DNA of 64,000 nt from assembly GCF_038396785.1 (NCBI RefSeq), contig NZ_CP151087.1:1054001-1118000 (forward strand). Reading direction: 5' to 3'. The position numbers were made by a program, and so were the translations under genes. The first letter of the stretch is position 1. Each line of letters opens with the position of its first letter. Source of the stretch: Sphingobacterium thalpophilum (lineage in GTDB: Bacteria; Bacteroidota; Bacteroidia; Sphingobacteriales; Sphingobacteriaceae). The notes beneath the pieces were generated by a model. The model ran no database searches and was not told the DNA's origin. It saw nothing but the letters and a program-made list of their open reading frames with translations. Positions 8,876 through 17,128 of the stretch are shown here, piece by piece.

Positions 8876-10303
8876 TTACAACAGCAAACCGAAATGTTCC
8901 TTGAGCGCTGTCCGTGCAGCATGATAACCACACATGCCATGCACCCCACCACCCGGAGGCGTCGATAATGAACAGAGATAAATCGTGTCGACCGAGGTTC
9001 GGTACGGATTTAGAGCCAAAATGGGCCTACTGTACAGCTGCGAAATATCCATAATACCGCCATTGATATCACCACCGATGTAATTTGGGTTATACTTTTC
9101 GAGCTCCATAGGAGAAAAGCTATGCTTGGCCAGAATGGTTTCTTTAAAACCCGGCGCAAAGCGCTCAATCTGATTTTCGATCGCTTCGGTATAATCGACC
9201 TTACTCCCATTAGGAACATGGCAGTACGCCCATCCCGTATGCTTGCCTTCAGGAGCACGACTGGAATCAAACGCACTCTGTTGCGCAAACAGCACAAAAG
9301 GCTTATCCACTTGCTTCCCAAGATGGCTCCGCTGCTCGCTTTCGGCAATTTCGGCGTAGGTGTTTCCCAAATGCACCGTAGCCGCACGCTGACAGCGCAG
9401 ATCTTTAAAAGGCGTCTTTTCTGATAACGCCCAATCGACTTTAAATACCCCCATTCCCTGTCTAAAGCCTTCGAGGCGCCTGCGGTAGCCGCTAGCAAGA
9501 CCTATCCCTTTGAGCTGCAACAACTGCCGGGGTGTGATATCACAGAGTAGAACTTTATGGGACGGCAGATCGCGAACATCCTCTACCCAAAAACCTGTTT
9601 GGATCTCCCCGCCCAACGATTGATAATAGCCTAACAGCGCATTGGCAATGGATTGTGAGCCGCCAATCGGTATCTGCCAGCCATATTTGTTGCCTACCGC
9701 CGCAAGTACAATGGCAATTGCAGAAGTTGTCCAGTTGTCTAGGGGCTGAATTCCATGAGCCGCCATCCCTGCCCATAAAGCCTGTGCCTGCACGGAAGTA
9801 AAGCGCTTTGCGGTCCAGCTTGCCGGCTGAAGTGCATCCAGCCCAAACGAGGCTAAAGACAAAGGATGCTTCGGAAAGGATAATGGTCCCATAATATCGG
9901 CCGCAAGGCCCTCCCAATGTGTCACGACCTTTTCAACCAGCTTACGATAACTTTCGCCATCCACCCCCAACCCCTCTACCGTTTCGGCAAGACTATGGTA
10001 AAGAATTCCCGTTTCCCCTTCGTCCAATGGGTGTGCTGCCGCATACTCAGGCTTAACAAAAGATAGCCCAAATGCTTCCAAAGGTAAACTCCTGAAAAAT
10101 GGCGATGCCATAGCCATGGGATGAATCGCCGAACAGACATCATGTTTGAAACCCGGAAGAGTAAGTTCCTTGGTTCGCATTCCCCCACCGATTGTAGCGG
10201 CACCCTCAATCAGCAGCGTGCTCAGCCCCTGCTGCTGAAAGGTAATCGCTGCTGCCAGTCCATTTGGTCCCGAACCAATAATAATTGCATCAAATTTTCG
10301 CAT
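8876..10303 (-). CDS. Phytoene desaturase-like (CrtI-type) FAD-dependent oxidoreductase
   Basis: This 475-residue flavoprotein starts with a dinucleotide-binding fold (IIIGSGPNGLAAAITFQQQG) and an FAD/ADP ribose motif ending GGGMRT. The C-terminus has STPPGGGVHGMCGYHAA, the second FAD-contacting motif of CrtI/CrtN-like amine-oxidase-fold enzymes. No phytoene synthase or other carotenoid gene is nearby. It may instead be one of the widespread NAD(P)/FAD oxidoreductases of the group whose substrate is unknown. It starts 20 bases after the small lipoprotein gene and is probably cotranscribed with it. A terminator lies at 8549-8571. Confidence 0.88.
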   Translation of the reverse strand: MRKFDAIIIGSGPNGLAAAITFQQQGLSTLLIEGAATIGGGMRTKELTLPGFKHDVCSAIHPMAMASPFFRSLPLEAFGLSFVKPEYAAAHPLDEGETGILYHSLAETVEGLGVDGESYRKLVEKVVTHWEGLAADIMGPLSFPKHPLSLASFGLDALQPASWTAKRFTSVQAQALWAGMAAHGIQPLDNWTTSAIAIVLAAVGNKYGWQIPIGGSQSIANALLGYYQSLGGEIQTGFWVEDVRDLPSHKVLLCDITPRQLLQLKGIGLASGYRRRLEGFRQGMGVFKVDWALSEKTPFKDLRCQRAATVHLGNTYAEIAESEQRSHLGKQVDKPFVLFAQQSAFDSSRAPEGKHTGWAYCHVPNGSKVDYTEAIENQIERFAPGFKETILAKHSFSPMELEKYNPNYIGGDINGGIMDISQLYSRPILALNPYRTSVDTIYLCSLSTPPGGGVHGMCGYHAARTALKEHFGLLL

Positions 10304-10323
10304 AAGCTAGTTTTTAATCACTC

Positions 10324-10485
10324 CTAGTCGCAGCCTGTATTGGGTTGTTCCTTTTTTGAGCGCTTTGACGAAGTAGAATCGGATAACGATTTGCTAGTAT
10401 CCTTTTTTTTACCTGCAGATCCGCAGGAGACTGTAAATGTCGTTAAAACAAACGCTAAAAGTCCAAGATTGATTATTTTTTTCAT
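10324..10485 (-). CDS. Small lipoprotein of 53 residues
   Basis: The ATG at 10485 opens a 53-codon frame beginning MKKIINLGLLAFVLTTFTVSCG, a signal peptide ending in a lipobox with Cys21. The mature part is about 33 residues, rich in Lys, Ser and Asp (KKKDTSKSLSDSTSSKRSKK), and ends NTGCD with a second cysteine. It would be a short anchored peptide in the cell envelope. It lies 20 bases upstream of the CrtI-like gene and about 190 bases after the thioredoxin-like lipoprotein gene, all on the minus strand. Function unknown. Confidence 0.65.
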   Translation of the reverse strand: MKKIINLGLLAFVLTTFTVSCGSAGKKKDTSKSLSDSTSSKRSKKEQPNTGCD

Positions 10486-10678
10486 ATGTTATCCATTTAA
10501 TTTACGATAATGTTGACACCATGTATCCTTATGGCTTTTTCAGCTACTGATTCCCTTACTATAACTTATGCCCTTGGATACAAATTTTTACCTGCATTGA
10601 AAGTATTTATTTTCCGGGCCGCACCCATCTTTAGAACTTATATACAATCCTATCAAACAACTTTATAAGAAATATCAT

Positions 10679-11350
10679 TTATATAATATGTTCATCCAAA
10701 AAATAGGCGCGATACCGTTGTTTTAGCTCCTTTCGCTGTGTACTATCGAGCTTGATCTTCGGATCGGTCTGTGATACGACCGTAGAAACAACCTTATGCA
10801 CGCCTTTACCTTTTTTAATAAATAATACCGTCGGCGAAGAAATCCGTTTAATGGAATCAATCCCCACAGCTGTATAAGGATTTAGGACATCGTGAAATTT
10901 GGCCAAAATAGCTTCATAACCTGGGCTCCCGGCCTTGGTCGTGATCACTTTACCGTCCTTATCTTTCTCCTTAAGATCCCGGATATCGTGAATATTGAGG
11001 TAATAAATAGCCGCCTTTTCCTCCTGGGCAAATTCCAGCAGCGGCGTTATGGCATTCCGAAACCATGGACAGCTGGGCCATCCAAAAAGGACAATACCAT
11101 TTTCCAGCTCCAACACATCCTGTTCGGTTGCATAGACGATCCGTGGATTGTCTGGAATTTGTACAGGCACTTTGTTCGTTTTATTCAAGCTTTCAAGTTC
11201 CTGCTTAAAGCGAACTCCTTCTTGCTTTTTAAACGAAACCTGACTATTTTTTACGGCTTCCTTCGTATCCTGCCTGGATTGGCAGTTGGTCACATTGAGC
11301 AACACCACCACTGCTAATAACATGCTAGCCAATAATTTTAAATCTTTCAT
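10679..11350 (-). CDS. Thioredoxin-like lipoprotein with single active-site cysteine
   Basis: The 223-residue protein has a lipoprotein signal ending in NVTNC (Cys23), so it is probably anchored in the envelope. The core reads GIVLFGWPSCPWFRNAI, a thioredoxin-fold active site in which the usual CxxC is CPWF with only Cys94. AAIYYLNIHDIRD follows, as in the bacteriocin-transport-accessory/PedC-like thioredoxins. A lone nucleophilic cysteine suits a monothiol exchange or persulfide-carrier role. It is the last gene of the SusCD-DoxX-CstB-like series, 32 bases after the CstB-like stop. The role in sulfane sulfur handling is inferred from that context. Confidence 0.82.
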   Translation of the reverse strand: MKDLKLLASMLLAVVVLLNVTNCQSRQDTKEAVKNSQVSFKKQEGVRFKQELESLNKTNKVPVQIPDNPRIVYATEQDVLELENGIVLFGWPSCPWFRNAITPLLEFAQEEKAAIYYLNIHDIRDLKEKDKDGKVITTKAGSPGYEAILAKFHDVLNPYTAVGIDSIKRISSPTVLFIKKGKGVHKVVSTVVSQTDPKIKLDSTQRKELKQRYRAYFLDEHII

Positions 11351-11382
11351 ATCATGTATGCATTTAAGTGTAATTCCTCTCG

Positions 11383-12834
11383 TTAATTCACCGATTGCTT
11401 ATAGCTTTTAATATGTTCACCGATATCCCAGACCTGCGCTTTTGGCACCCATTCATTGATGAGGCTGCTTGCAATGGCCGAGCGATAACCCGAAGCGCAA
11501 TGCACCACGATAGGTTTATCCACGGGTAGCTCGGCAATATGTGCCTTCAATTCGGCCAGCGGAATGTTATGTGCCCCTTTGAATACTGGTCCAATCTTAG
11601 CTTCCTCGGCCGTACGTACATCCACTATAAAATATTGATCTTGTGCCCTGTTAAAAGCGCTCTGATCAAAAGCGGTCGAAGGTTGCCCCGCGAAATCCCC
11701 ATACAACACAATACCTTTAACAAACTGCTCATAGCCAATTTTGGCCAGCTTTTCGAGCTGCACCTGACCTTGTTCTTTCGTATCGACAACAAGATAAAAG
11801 CCGTCTTTCGGTTCAATAAAAGTCCCTACCCAAGATTCTGACTTGCTACGTTCGGGAATATTAATGGCCTCCGGAAAATGTGACGCCTTAAATTCTGAAG
11901 CGGGGCGGGTATCGAGGACAGTGCTCAATGCATGGGGCACCACTGCTGCCGAAACCACTGAAATACCCGACAAAGAAGCCAATAATGGCTTTGCTCCCCG
12001 ACGATTCAATTCTACATTATAAGGGAAGTAAATCGGTACAGGCGGACGGTCTGCCAGAATCTGCTGGACAAACGCTTCTTCCGATTTTTGCTGAAAAGCC
12101 AAATTATGGGTTCTTTCAGCACCAATGGTACTTTGCTTAGCACCCTTTATCGCATTTCCGCACAGTGATCCAGCGCCATGAGCTGGATACAAAAGCACCT
12201 GATCGCCTAACCTTGCATAGATATCATGGACGGTGTGGTAGAGCTGCCGCGCCAGTTTTTCACGCTGCGTAGCCTGTTCTCCCGAGTACTCACGCAGATC
12301 GGGCCTTCCAACTCCACCAATCAATACCGCATCCCCCGAAAAGATCCCCACATCGCGACCATTTTCTTTTAGCAAAACAGAGATGCTATCTGGTGAATGT
12401 CCGGCTGTATTGATGGCATGCAACGCGATTTGGTCCGAAATCTTTAAGGTATCACCATCGTCAAAAGTATGGTGGGGATAGGTCGCACGGACAAGCTTGC
12501 TGACATAAACCGGAACTTTCAGATCCTGATGAATCTCCAGATGGGAACTCACAAAATCAGCATGCGGATGTGTTTCCACAACCGCGATAATTTTCGCTCC
12601 CTGCTCCTTTGCATAAGCGTAATAGGGCCTTGGATCACGGGCCGGGTCCACAAGCACAATTTTCTTATCGGCCAAGATCGCATAGGAAAACTGTGCCAGG
12701 CCTTCATCTTCAAACTGCCTGATGCTATAGCCATTCGCTAAATTATTGGTATTTCCAAAACAGGATACCCCCTGACCTGCCGAAGCAAGGGTAAAAAGGA
12801 CAGCTGAACGGTGGATAAATGATCTTCTATTCAT
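11383..12834 (-). CDS. Exported CstB-like metallo-beta-lactamase persulfide dioxygenase with two rhodanese domains
   Basis: The 483-residue protein has three modules. Residues about 40-245 are a metallo-beta-lactamase fold with the metal motif THPHADFVSSH, later GHSPDS and YPAHGAG, as in ETHE1-type persulfide dioxygenases. A first rhodanese domain follows, with Asp where the catalytic Cys should be (LVVDTKEQG). The second rhodanese domain has an intact loop, CASGYR. This order and the dead middle domain match CstB, which oxidises persulfides and makes thiosulfate. The N-terminus MNRRSFIHRS, a hydrophobic run and VSC (Cys25) suggest a Tat-type lipoprotein signal, unlike cytoplasmic CstB. The open frame extends to a TTG at 12855; the ATG at 12834 is preferred. 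Confidence 0.88.
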   Translation of the reverse strand: MNRRSFIHRSAVLFTLASAGQGVSCFGNTNNLANGYSIRQFEDEGLAQFSYAILADKKIVLVDPARDPRPYYAYAKEQGAKIIAVVETHPHADFVSSHLEIHQDLKVPVYVSKLVRATYPHHTFDDGDTLKISDQIALHAINTAGHSPDSISVLLKENGRDVGIFSGDAVLIGGVGRPDLREYSGEQATQREKLARQLYHTVHDIYARLGDQVLLYPAHGAGSLCGNAIKGAKQSTIGAERTHNLAFQQKSEEAFVQQILADRPPVPIYFPYNVELNRRGAKPLLASLSGISVVSAAVVPHALSTVLDTRPASEFKASHFPEAINIPERSKSESWVGTFIEPKDGFYLVVDTKEQGQVQLEKLAKIGYEQFVKGIVLYGDFAGQPSTAFDQSAFNRAQDQYFIVDVRTAEEAKIGPVFKGAHNIPLAELKAHIAELPVDKPIVVHCASGYRSAIASSLINEWVPKAQVWDIGEHIKSYKQSVN

Positions 12835-12855
12835 AATATTCTTTTTTTTAGACAA

Positions 12856-14325
12856 TTAGTAGGTAAATAGTGTATTTTTCATATACCATTCTTTACCGGT
12901 GAGATAGGATTCTTTGACGCGATTGAGGGTAATTTCGAGGTTATTGCCACCGGCATCCAGCCCTTTGAGTTTGATCTGTTCTGCTGTTGGTCGTTCGTAA
13001 GCCCATTTCAGCACATGCAGGCTATCACCCTGCGCTTTTCCATACAGGGCCTTCAGCCCCACATCCAGTTTTTCATCGAGTTTTTTTCGTTGCTCCTTAC
13101 TAAATTTCTGATTTTTGTCGATCAGGTACAGCGCATGTTCTGCCGAGTCTATTTCATAATACAGGTAATTCTTTCCTCCGGCCCGGCCCGTAAATTCATA
13201 CGTTTTGAGCACATCATTTAAAGCCGGGGTACCATTGCCAAGGTCGATCGAATTGGCTTTATTGACCTTATAGACCAAGGTTGAGTATCGTTCGAAAAAG
13301 GCCTCATGCCAACGTACTGAATCGGCAGGTGAATAAGCCTGAGACTTTCCATTCAGCAGAAAACTCGAAACCTCATAATGTCCCGCAGCTTTTGCCAGTC
13401 CAGGAAGTACCGGCTCCTTTAGACGCCCTTCATCATAGAATCGTTCATAGCGATAAAAGCCATAAACGAAAATAAACAGGACCACAATGGTCGCCTTTAG
13501 GCCAAAATAAAATGGCTTATTCCACTTCCTGACAAACTTGGGCACATAGTAATAGGTGCTTACTGGTTCGCGCAGGATAAAAAGCTTCCAGATTGCAGGC
13601 AGATACTGCAGCAATAGAAAAAGGGAAAGCAATACAAAATATGAACTGTATACATGAACTGCGCCATCGTAGGCAATATTGGCGTGGGCAATGTTAAAGA
13701 GGACCCCAGCATTGATAATGGCTCCTATTACGACCGTGGGCCGAAAGAAGAGCAGGCTTCCCGCCGCTATCTCCAAAAAGCCTAAAAAGATCTCATATTT
13801 ATAGGATACACCGACGATTTGCCAATACAACTTAAAGGGGGCATATTCACCGATATCGGTATTCAGATTGGCAAGGGATGGAAATGGCATCTGCATGGGA
13901 AAGAACTTGATAAATCCGAAGGCGATCAGCCCCAGTGCAATGCGGTAGCGTACCAATACCCGCAACCAATAGTACAGCGCATCATAGCGCTGCACCTTAC
14001 TATTTCGGGCCAATATCGTCCAGATGGAAGCACCCAGCACCGCTATCAGGCCATTGAGCCACCAAGACGTATACGATGCGAAACCCCATTTGCCACTTTC
14101 GCTGTCTATTTCTATCCAACCCGTGCGCGACCCACCGGCGATCGTTGCCATCCAATCATATAATGATTCGGGTTTAAAAACTTTTTCGTACCATTCCCAA
14201 TCCAGGGGTACCACCATCAGGATAAAGAAAATAAACGTAAATCTAAATCCTACTTTCTCCCAGTACTTCCAGCTCCGCTCCTGCTGGCTGGTTGGAATGC
14301 TTTCCAAATATTGAATCGTTGCCAT
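12856..14325 (-). CDS. DoxX-like multi-pass membrane protein, paralogue 2
   Basis: The 489-residue membrane protein has a DoxX-like core: ALGLIAFGFIKFFPMQMPFP, then YEIFLGFLEIAAGSLLFF and VVIGAIINAGVLFNIAHANIAY. It has about seven hydrophobic segments in the first 300 residues. A soluble C-terminal region of about 190 residues follows (near SFLLNGKSQAYSPADSVRWH). DoxX-type proteins include subunits of thiosulfate:quinone oxidoreductase and partners in thiol stress responses. It resembles the neighbour at 14349-15698 in length, core motifs and C-terminal domain, so the two probably arose by tandem duplication and may pair. The gaps to its neighbours are 21 and 23 bases. Confidence 0.83.
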   Translation of the reverse strand: MATIQYLESIPTSQQERSWKYWEKVGFRFTFIFFILMVVPLDWEWYEKVFKPESLYDWMATIAGGSRTGWIEIDSESGKWGFASYTSWWLNGLIAVLGASIWTILARNSKVQRYDALYYWLRVLVRYRIALGLIAFGFIKFFPMQMPFPSLANLNTDIGEYAPFKLYWQIVGVSYKYEIFLGFLEIAAGSLLFFRPTVVIGAIINAGVLFNIAHANIAYDGAVHVYSSYFVLLSLFLLLQYLPAIWKLFILREPVSTYYYVPKFVRKWNKPFYFGLKATIVVLFIFVYGFYRYERFYDEGRLKEPVLPGLAKAAGHYEVSSFLLNGKSQAYSPADSVRWHEAFFERYSTLVYKVNKANSIDLGNGTPALNDVLKTYEFTGRAGGKNYLYYEIDSAEHALYLIDKNQKFSKEQRKKLDEKLDVGLKALYGKAQGDSLHVLKWAYERPTAEQIKLKGLDAGGNNLEITLNRVKESYLTGKEWYMKNTLFTY

Positions 14326-14348
14326 AAACTTAGTCTAAATTTGAATCG

Positions 14349-15698
14349 TTAATAAATACGGATTGGTTTTCTGCGGCCTTCATGCAACAGATATTTCTTG
14401 TTCACTTTCTCCAGCCGTACATGCAATGAGTCGCCCAACTGGTTGACTCCATCAAGTAAAATTGTCCGTTTGTCGGGTCTTTCGACAATAAAGGCAAACG
14501 TGTGGCCTTTACTCACTTTTCCGGTAAGTTTGATCGTGGTTGTGCGCTTATCAGTTCCCTGCTTGCTCGTATAGCCAAAGAATTCACGCCCACCATTGCC
14601 CAGGTATTCGTAGTTACGCTCGCGATTGAAGGCGATACGCGGTTTGAGGCTATCGACCTTTGCAGAACGGTTTCCACGAATACTGAGCGTATTCCATTTT
14701 TCAAAAACCACATCTTTCCATCGCAATGTATCGCTCAACGAATACGGAATAGTATCGCCTTTCCAGACGAAGTCTTTTACATCGTATACGCCTGCTGCTC
14801 CTTCCAATCCCTTTTCATCGGGGAATGGGTAATCGGAATTCTTCTGGCTCAGGTAAGCCTGCACGCTAAATACAGCGATCAGCAGCAGGAACAAGGCCTG
14901 CAAATAAGGGCGAATCCCCGCAACGCTGCGGCCATAGACAGGCCAAAACCCATCGGGAATAGTTGCTGCCTTTTTAATCAAAAGCTGATAAAAACGGGGC
15001 CAGTCGTACGAGAAGATAACGACCGCAAGCAATAGTAAAAACGAACTATAAACCTGTTCACCGATCTCGTATACATAATTAACGATCACGACATTAAGCA
15101 ATACGGCGATAAGTAATCCTGAACCGATGATTGCTGTACGGCGGTTCAGTAAAAAGAGTCCACCCACAATCTCTAGCGCACCAATTACCGGTAAATATCC
15201 CGCGGTTGCAATGCCGTTGGTCAGGTAATAGAGCTTCCAGAGCAGGAAATCACCGTATTCGGTATGCAGCTCGCTAATGGTCGGCTCGGGAAGTTGTATA
15301 GGGATGATTTTGACAAGACCTATAAAAGTAATGGCCAATGCTAAACGATAGCGCAGTAGCACGCGGAGCCAGTAAAACACACGATCGTCATCGGCCTGAA
15401 AAGTCTGCCTGATTTTACGGCCAAAGGCCCAAAATAGCAATAGCGCGAGAGCCAGAGCAATTGCCCAGTTGTAGTATCCGCGCACATCGCTACCTACGAA
15501 AGGGCTTTCGGCGATAAAAGAAGTGCGGTAAGTAGCCAATCCAAACCAGTTCTCCAATGAAAACAAGTCAGCAAATGAACTCCCCGTAAAAAGATTGGGG
15601 TCATACGGGATGCTGAGTATCAAAAAGAAGATCAGGCCGATGTATAAAATAGCTGAGCGATAGCGCTTAAAAAAATGAGAGTCTGCAAATGTTGTCAT
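14349..15698 (-). CDS. DoxX-like multi-pass membrane protein, paralogue 1
   Basis: The 449-residue protein shares the layout of the downstream gene: an N-terminal anchor (AILYIGLIFFLILSIPYDP), then YWLRVLLRYRLALAITFIG and LVKIIPIQLPEPT. The DoxX signature follows as VIGALEIVGGLFLLNRRTA. A soluble C-terminal domain after residue 290 reads GVYDVKDFVWKGDTIPYSLS. This domain aligns by eye with the C-terminal part of the paralogue. It lies 38 bases after the SusD stop and 23 bases before the second DoxX gene, so cotranscription is very likely. An electron-transfer or sulfur-linked role is an inference from the family and from the CstB-like neighbour. Confidence 0.83.
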   Translation of the reverse strand: MTTFADSHFFKRYRSAILYIGLIFFLILSIPYDPNLFTGSSFADLFSLENWFGLATYRTSFIAESPFVGSDVRGYYNWAIALALALLLFWAFGRKIRQTFQADDDRVFYWLRVLLRYRLALAITFIGLVKIIPIQLPEPTISELHTEYGDFLLWKLYYLTNGIATAGYLPVIGALEIVGGLFLLNRRTAIIGSGLLIAVLLNVVIVNYVYEIGEQVYSSFLLLLAVVIFSYDWPRFYQLLIKKAATIPDGFWPVYGRSVAGIRPYLQALFLLLIAVFSVQAYLSQKNSDYPFPDEKGLEGAAGVYDVKDFVWKGDTIPYSLSDTLRWKDVVFEKWNTLSIRGNRSAKVDSLKPRIAFNRERNYEYLGNGGREFFGYTSKQGTDKRTTTIKLTGKVSKGHTFAFIVERPDKRTILLDGVNQLGDSLHVRLEKVNKKYLLHEGRRKPIRIY

Positions 15699-15736
15699 TT
15701 CAATCCGATTAAATAAAAAACAAATGATTCATCCGA

Positions 15737-17103
15737 TCAATCCAAACCTGGATTTTGTTGTAGATTCGGGTCTATCGAAACCTGAGCGTACGGTATCGGC
15801 AGCAGTAGTCTATTCACGGAGGAAATATTGAGCACCTGTTGCGCGCGTCCTGTCCGCAGCAGATCATACCAGCGATGGTTTTCCAGGGCAAATTCAACGC
15901 GATTTTCATCTTCTACGGCCTGCAGGAGCGCTGCCGCTTCGAGACTTTGCAAGGGTTTGATGTTGGCGCGTGAGCGTATGGCATTTAAGTCGGCCAATGC
16001 AGCTGTCAGGTCGCCCGAGCCATTACGTTGCGCCAATGCTTCGGCGCGGATGAGGTAAAGCTCGGCCGTACGGATCAAAAAGACGGGGTCTGTTCGGTCT
16101 GTTCGGTAATAGAGATTGCCGATCAGGATATTTGGATCTGTGGATGAAGTGGTTTTGGATACCAATGCCGTCCGATCCCCACCAACAGTAGGATCTATCA
16201 GCAGGTCGTAGATGGCCTGCGAAGGTCTGATCCAGGCAGTTCCCCATTATTGCCCGACAACCATTGACTAGCCTGACCACTGGTATTGTTGATATCATAG
16301 ACCAATTCGAAGACCGATTCTTTGGTATTGGAGGTATTGTTGGCATAAAACGAGCGGTATGGATTGACCAAGCTATAATTGGCGTTGTCGTCAATAATAT
16401 AGGATGCATATTTTATGGCTTCGCTCCAGTTTTTCTGGTAGAGGTGAAATCTTGCCAGGAGCGCGCGGGCTGTTTTCTTGGTAGCGCGAATGCGATTGGT
16501 GTCATTAGGCAAGAGCTGTTCTGCTTTTTGCAGGTCCTGCAGCACCTGCGCATAGGTGTCGGCCAGGGAGCTTCTTTTAACCTGCGGCAGACTACTGGCC
16601 GAAGTTGTCGGCTGCAACACGATCTGTACACCACCCCAAGTTCTGGCCAGATCAAAATACGCCAGTGCGCGCACAAAATAAGCCTCCCCCACAAGCTGGT
16701 TGCGGTAGGCTTCGGTGAAAGTCGTCGTCAGCGCGAGGTTGGGTACTTTGCTGATCACATGGTTGGTCCTGTTGATGGTGGCATAGATCTGGTTCCAAGC
16801 CGTAGCCAACACAGCGAGGTCGGATTTGACCGTATGATTGGTCAGCGTCTGATGAACAGTCTGACTGCCGCGATACACGATGTTGTCTGCCGAAAAGAAT
16901 CCCAGCAGCTGAAAGCTATAGCCATAATAATCGTTGGACCGAAGTGCAGAGTAGATACCGCGTACTGCTGTTGCGGCAGAACTCGCATCGACGATAGTCA
17001 CTTCATCAGATACTGAACTCCTGGGCTCCACTTCCAAAAAAGAACTGCAGCCACTGAGCTGAAAGACAAGAAGCGGATAAAGGAAATATATAATTTTTTT
17101 CAT
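15737..17103 (-). pseudogene. SusD/RagB-family lipoprotein, -1 frameshift
   Basis: The N-terminal 290 residues lie in one frame (MKKIIYFLYPLLVFQLSGCSSF, lipobox Cys19). The rest, from GTAWIRPSQAIYD onward, is in the next frame. A run of four Cs on the plus strand at 16242-16245 would have to be five to restore one 455-residue protein, a normal SusD length. SusD motifs are present: VGEAYFVRALAYFDLARTWGG, RTAELYLIRAEALAQR and ENRVEFALENHRWYDLLRTG. SusD proteins cap the SusC pore and bind the ligand at the surface. The frameshift may be a sequencing error, since the partner susC has a matching single-G deletion. Confidence 0.87.
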
Positions 17104-17128
17104 GAGCTTTACGGATTAAGGTTAACGT

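Noticed and set aside
8704..8952. 82-codon minus-strand frame at the end of the flavoprotein gene
   Set aside because: It overlaps the C-terminal motif of the flavoprotein in another frame and has no family resemblance.
14502..15035. 177-codon plus-strand open frame inside the DoxX-like gene
   Set aside because: It overlaps a well-supported membrane protein gene; no independent signal.
16023..16409. 128-codon frame across the susD frameshift
   Set aside because: It is the third, unused frame between the two susD parts; it only exists because of the missing base.
16264..17016. 250-codon plus-strand open frame
   Set aside because: It is antisense to the susD gene, which has clear family motifs; the plus-strand translation shows no domain or sensible start.
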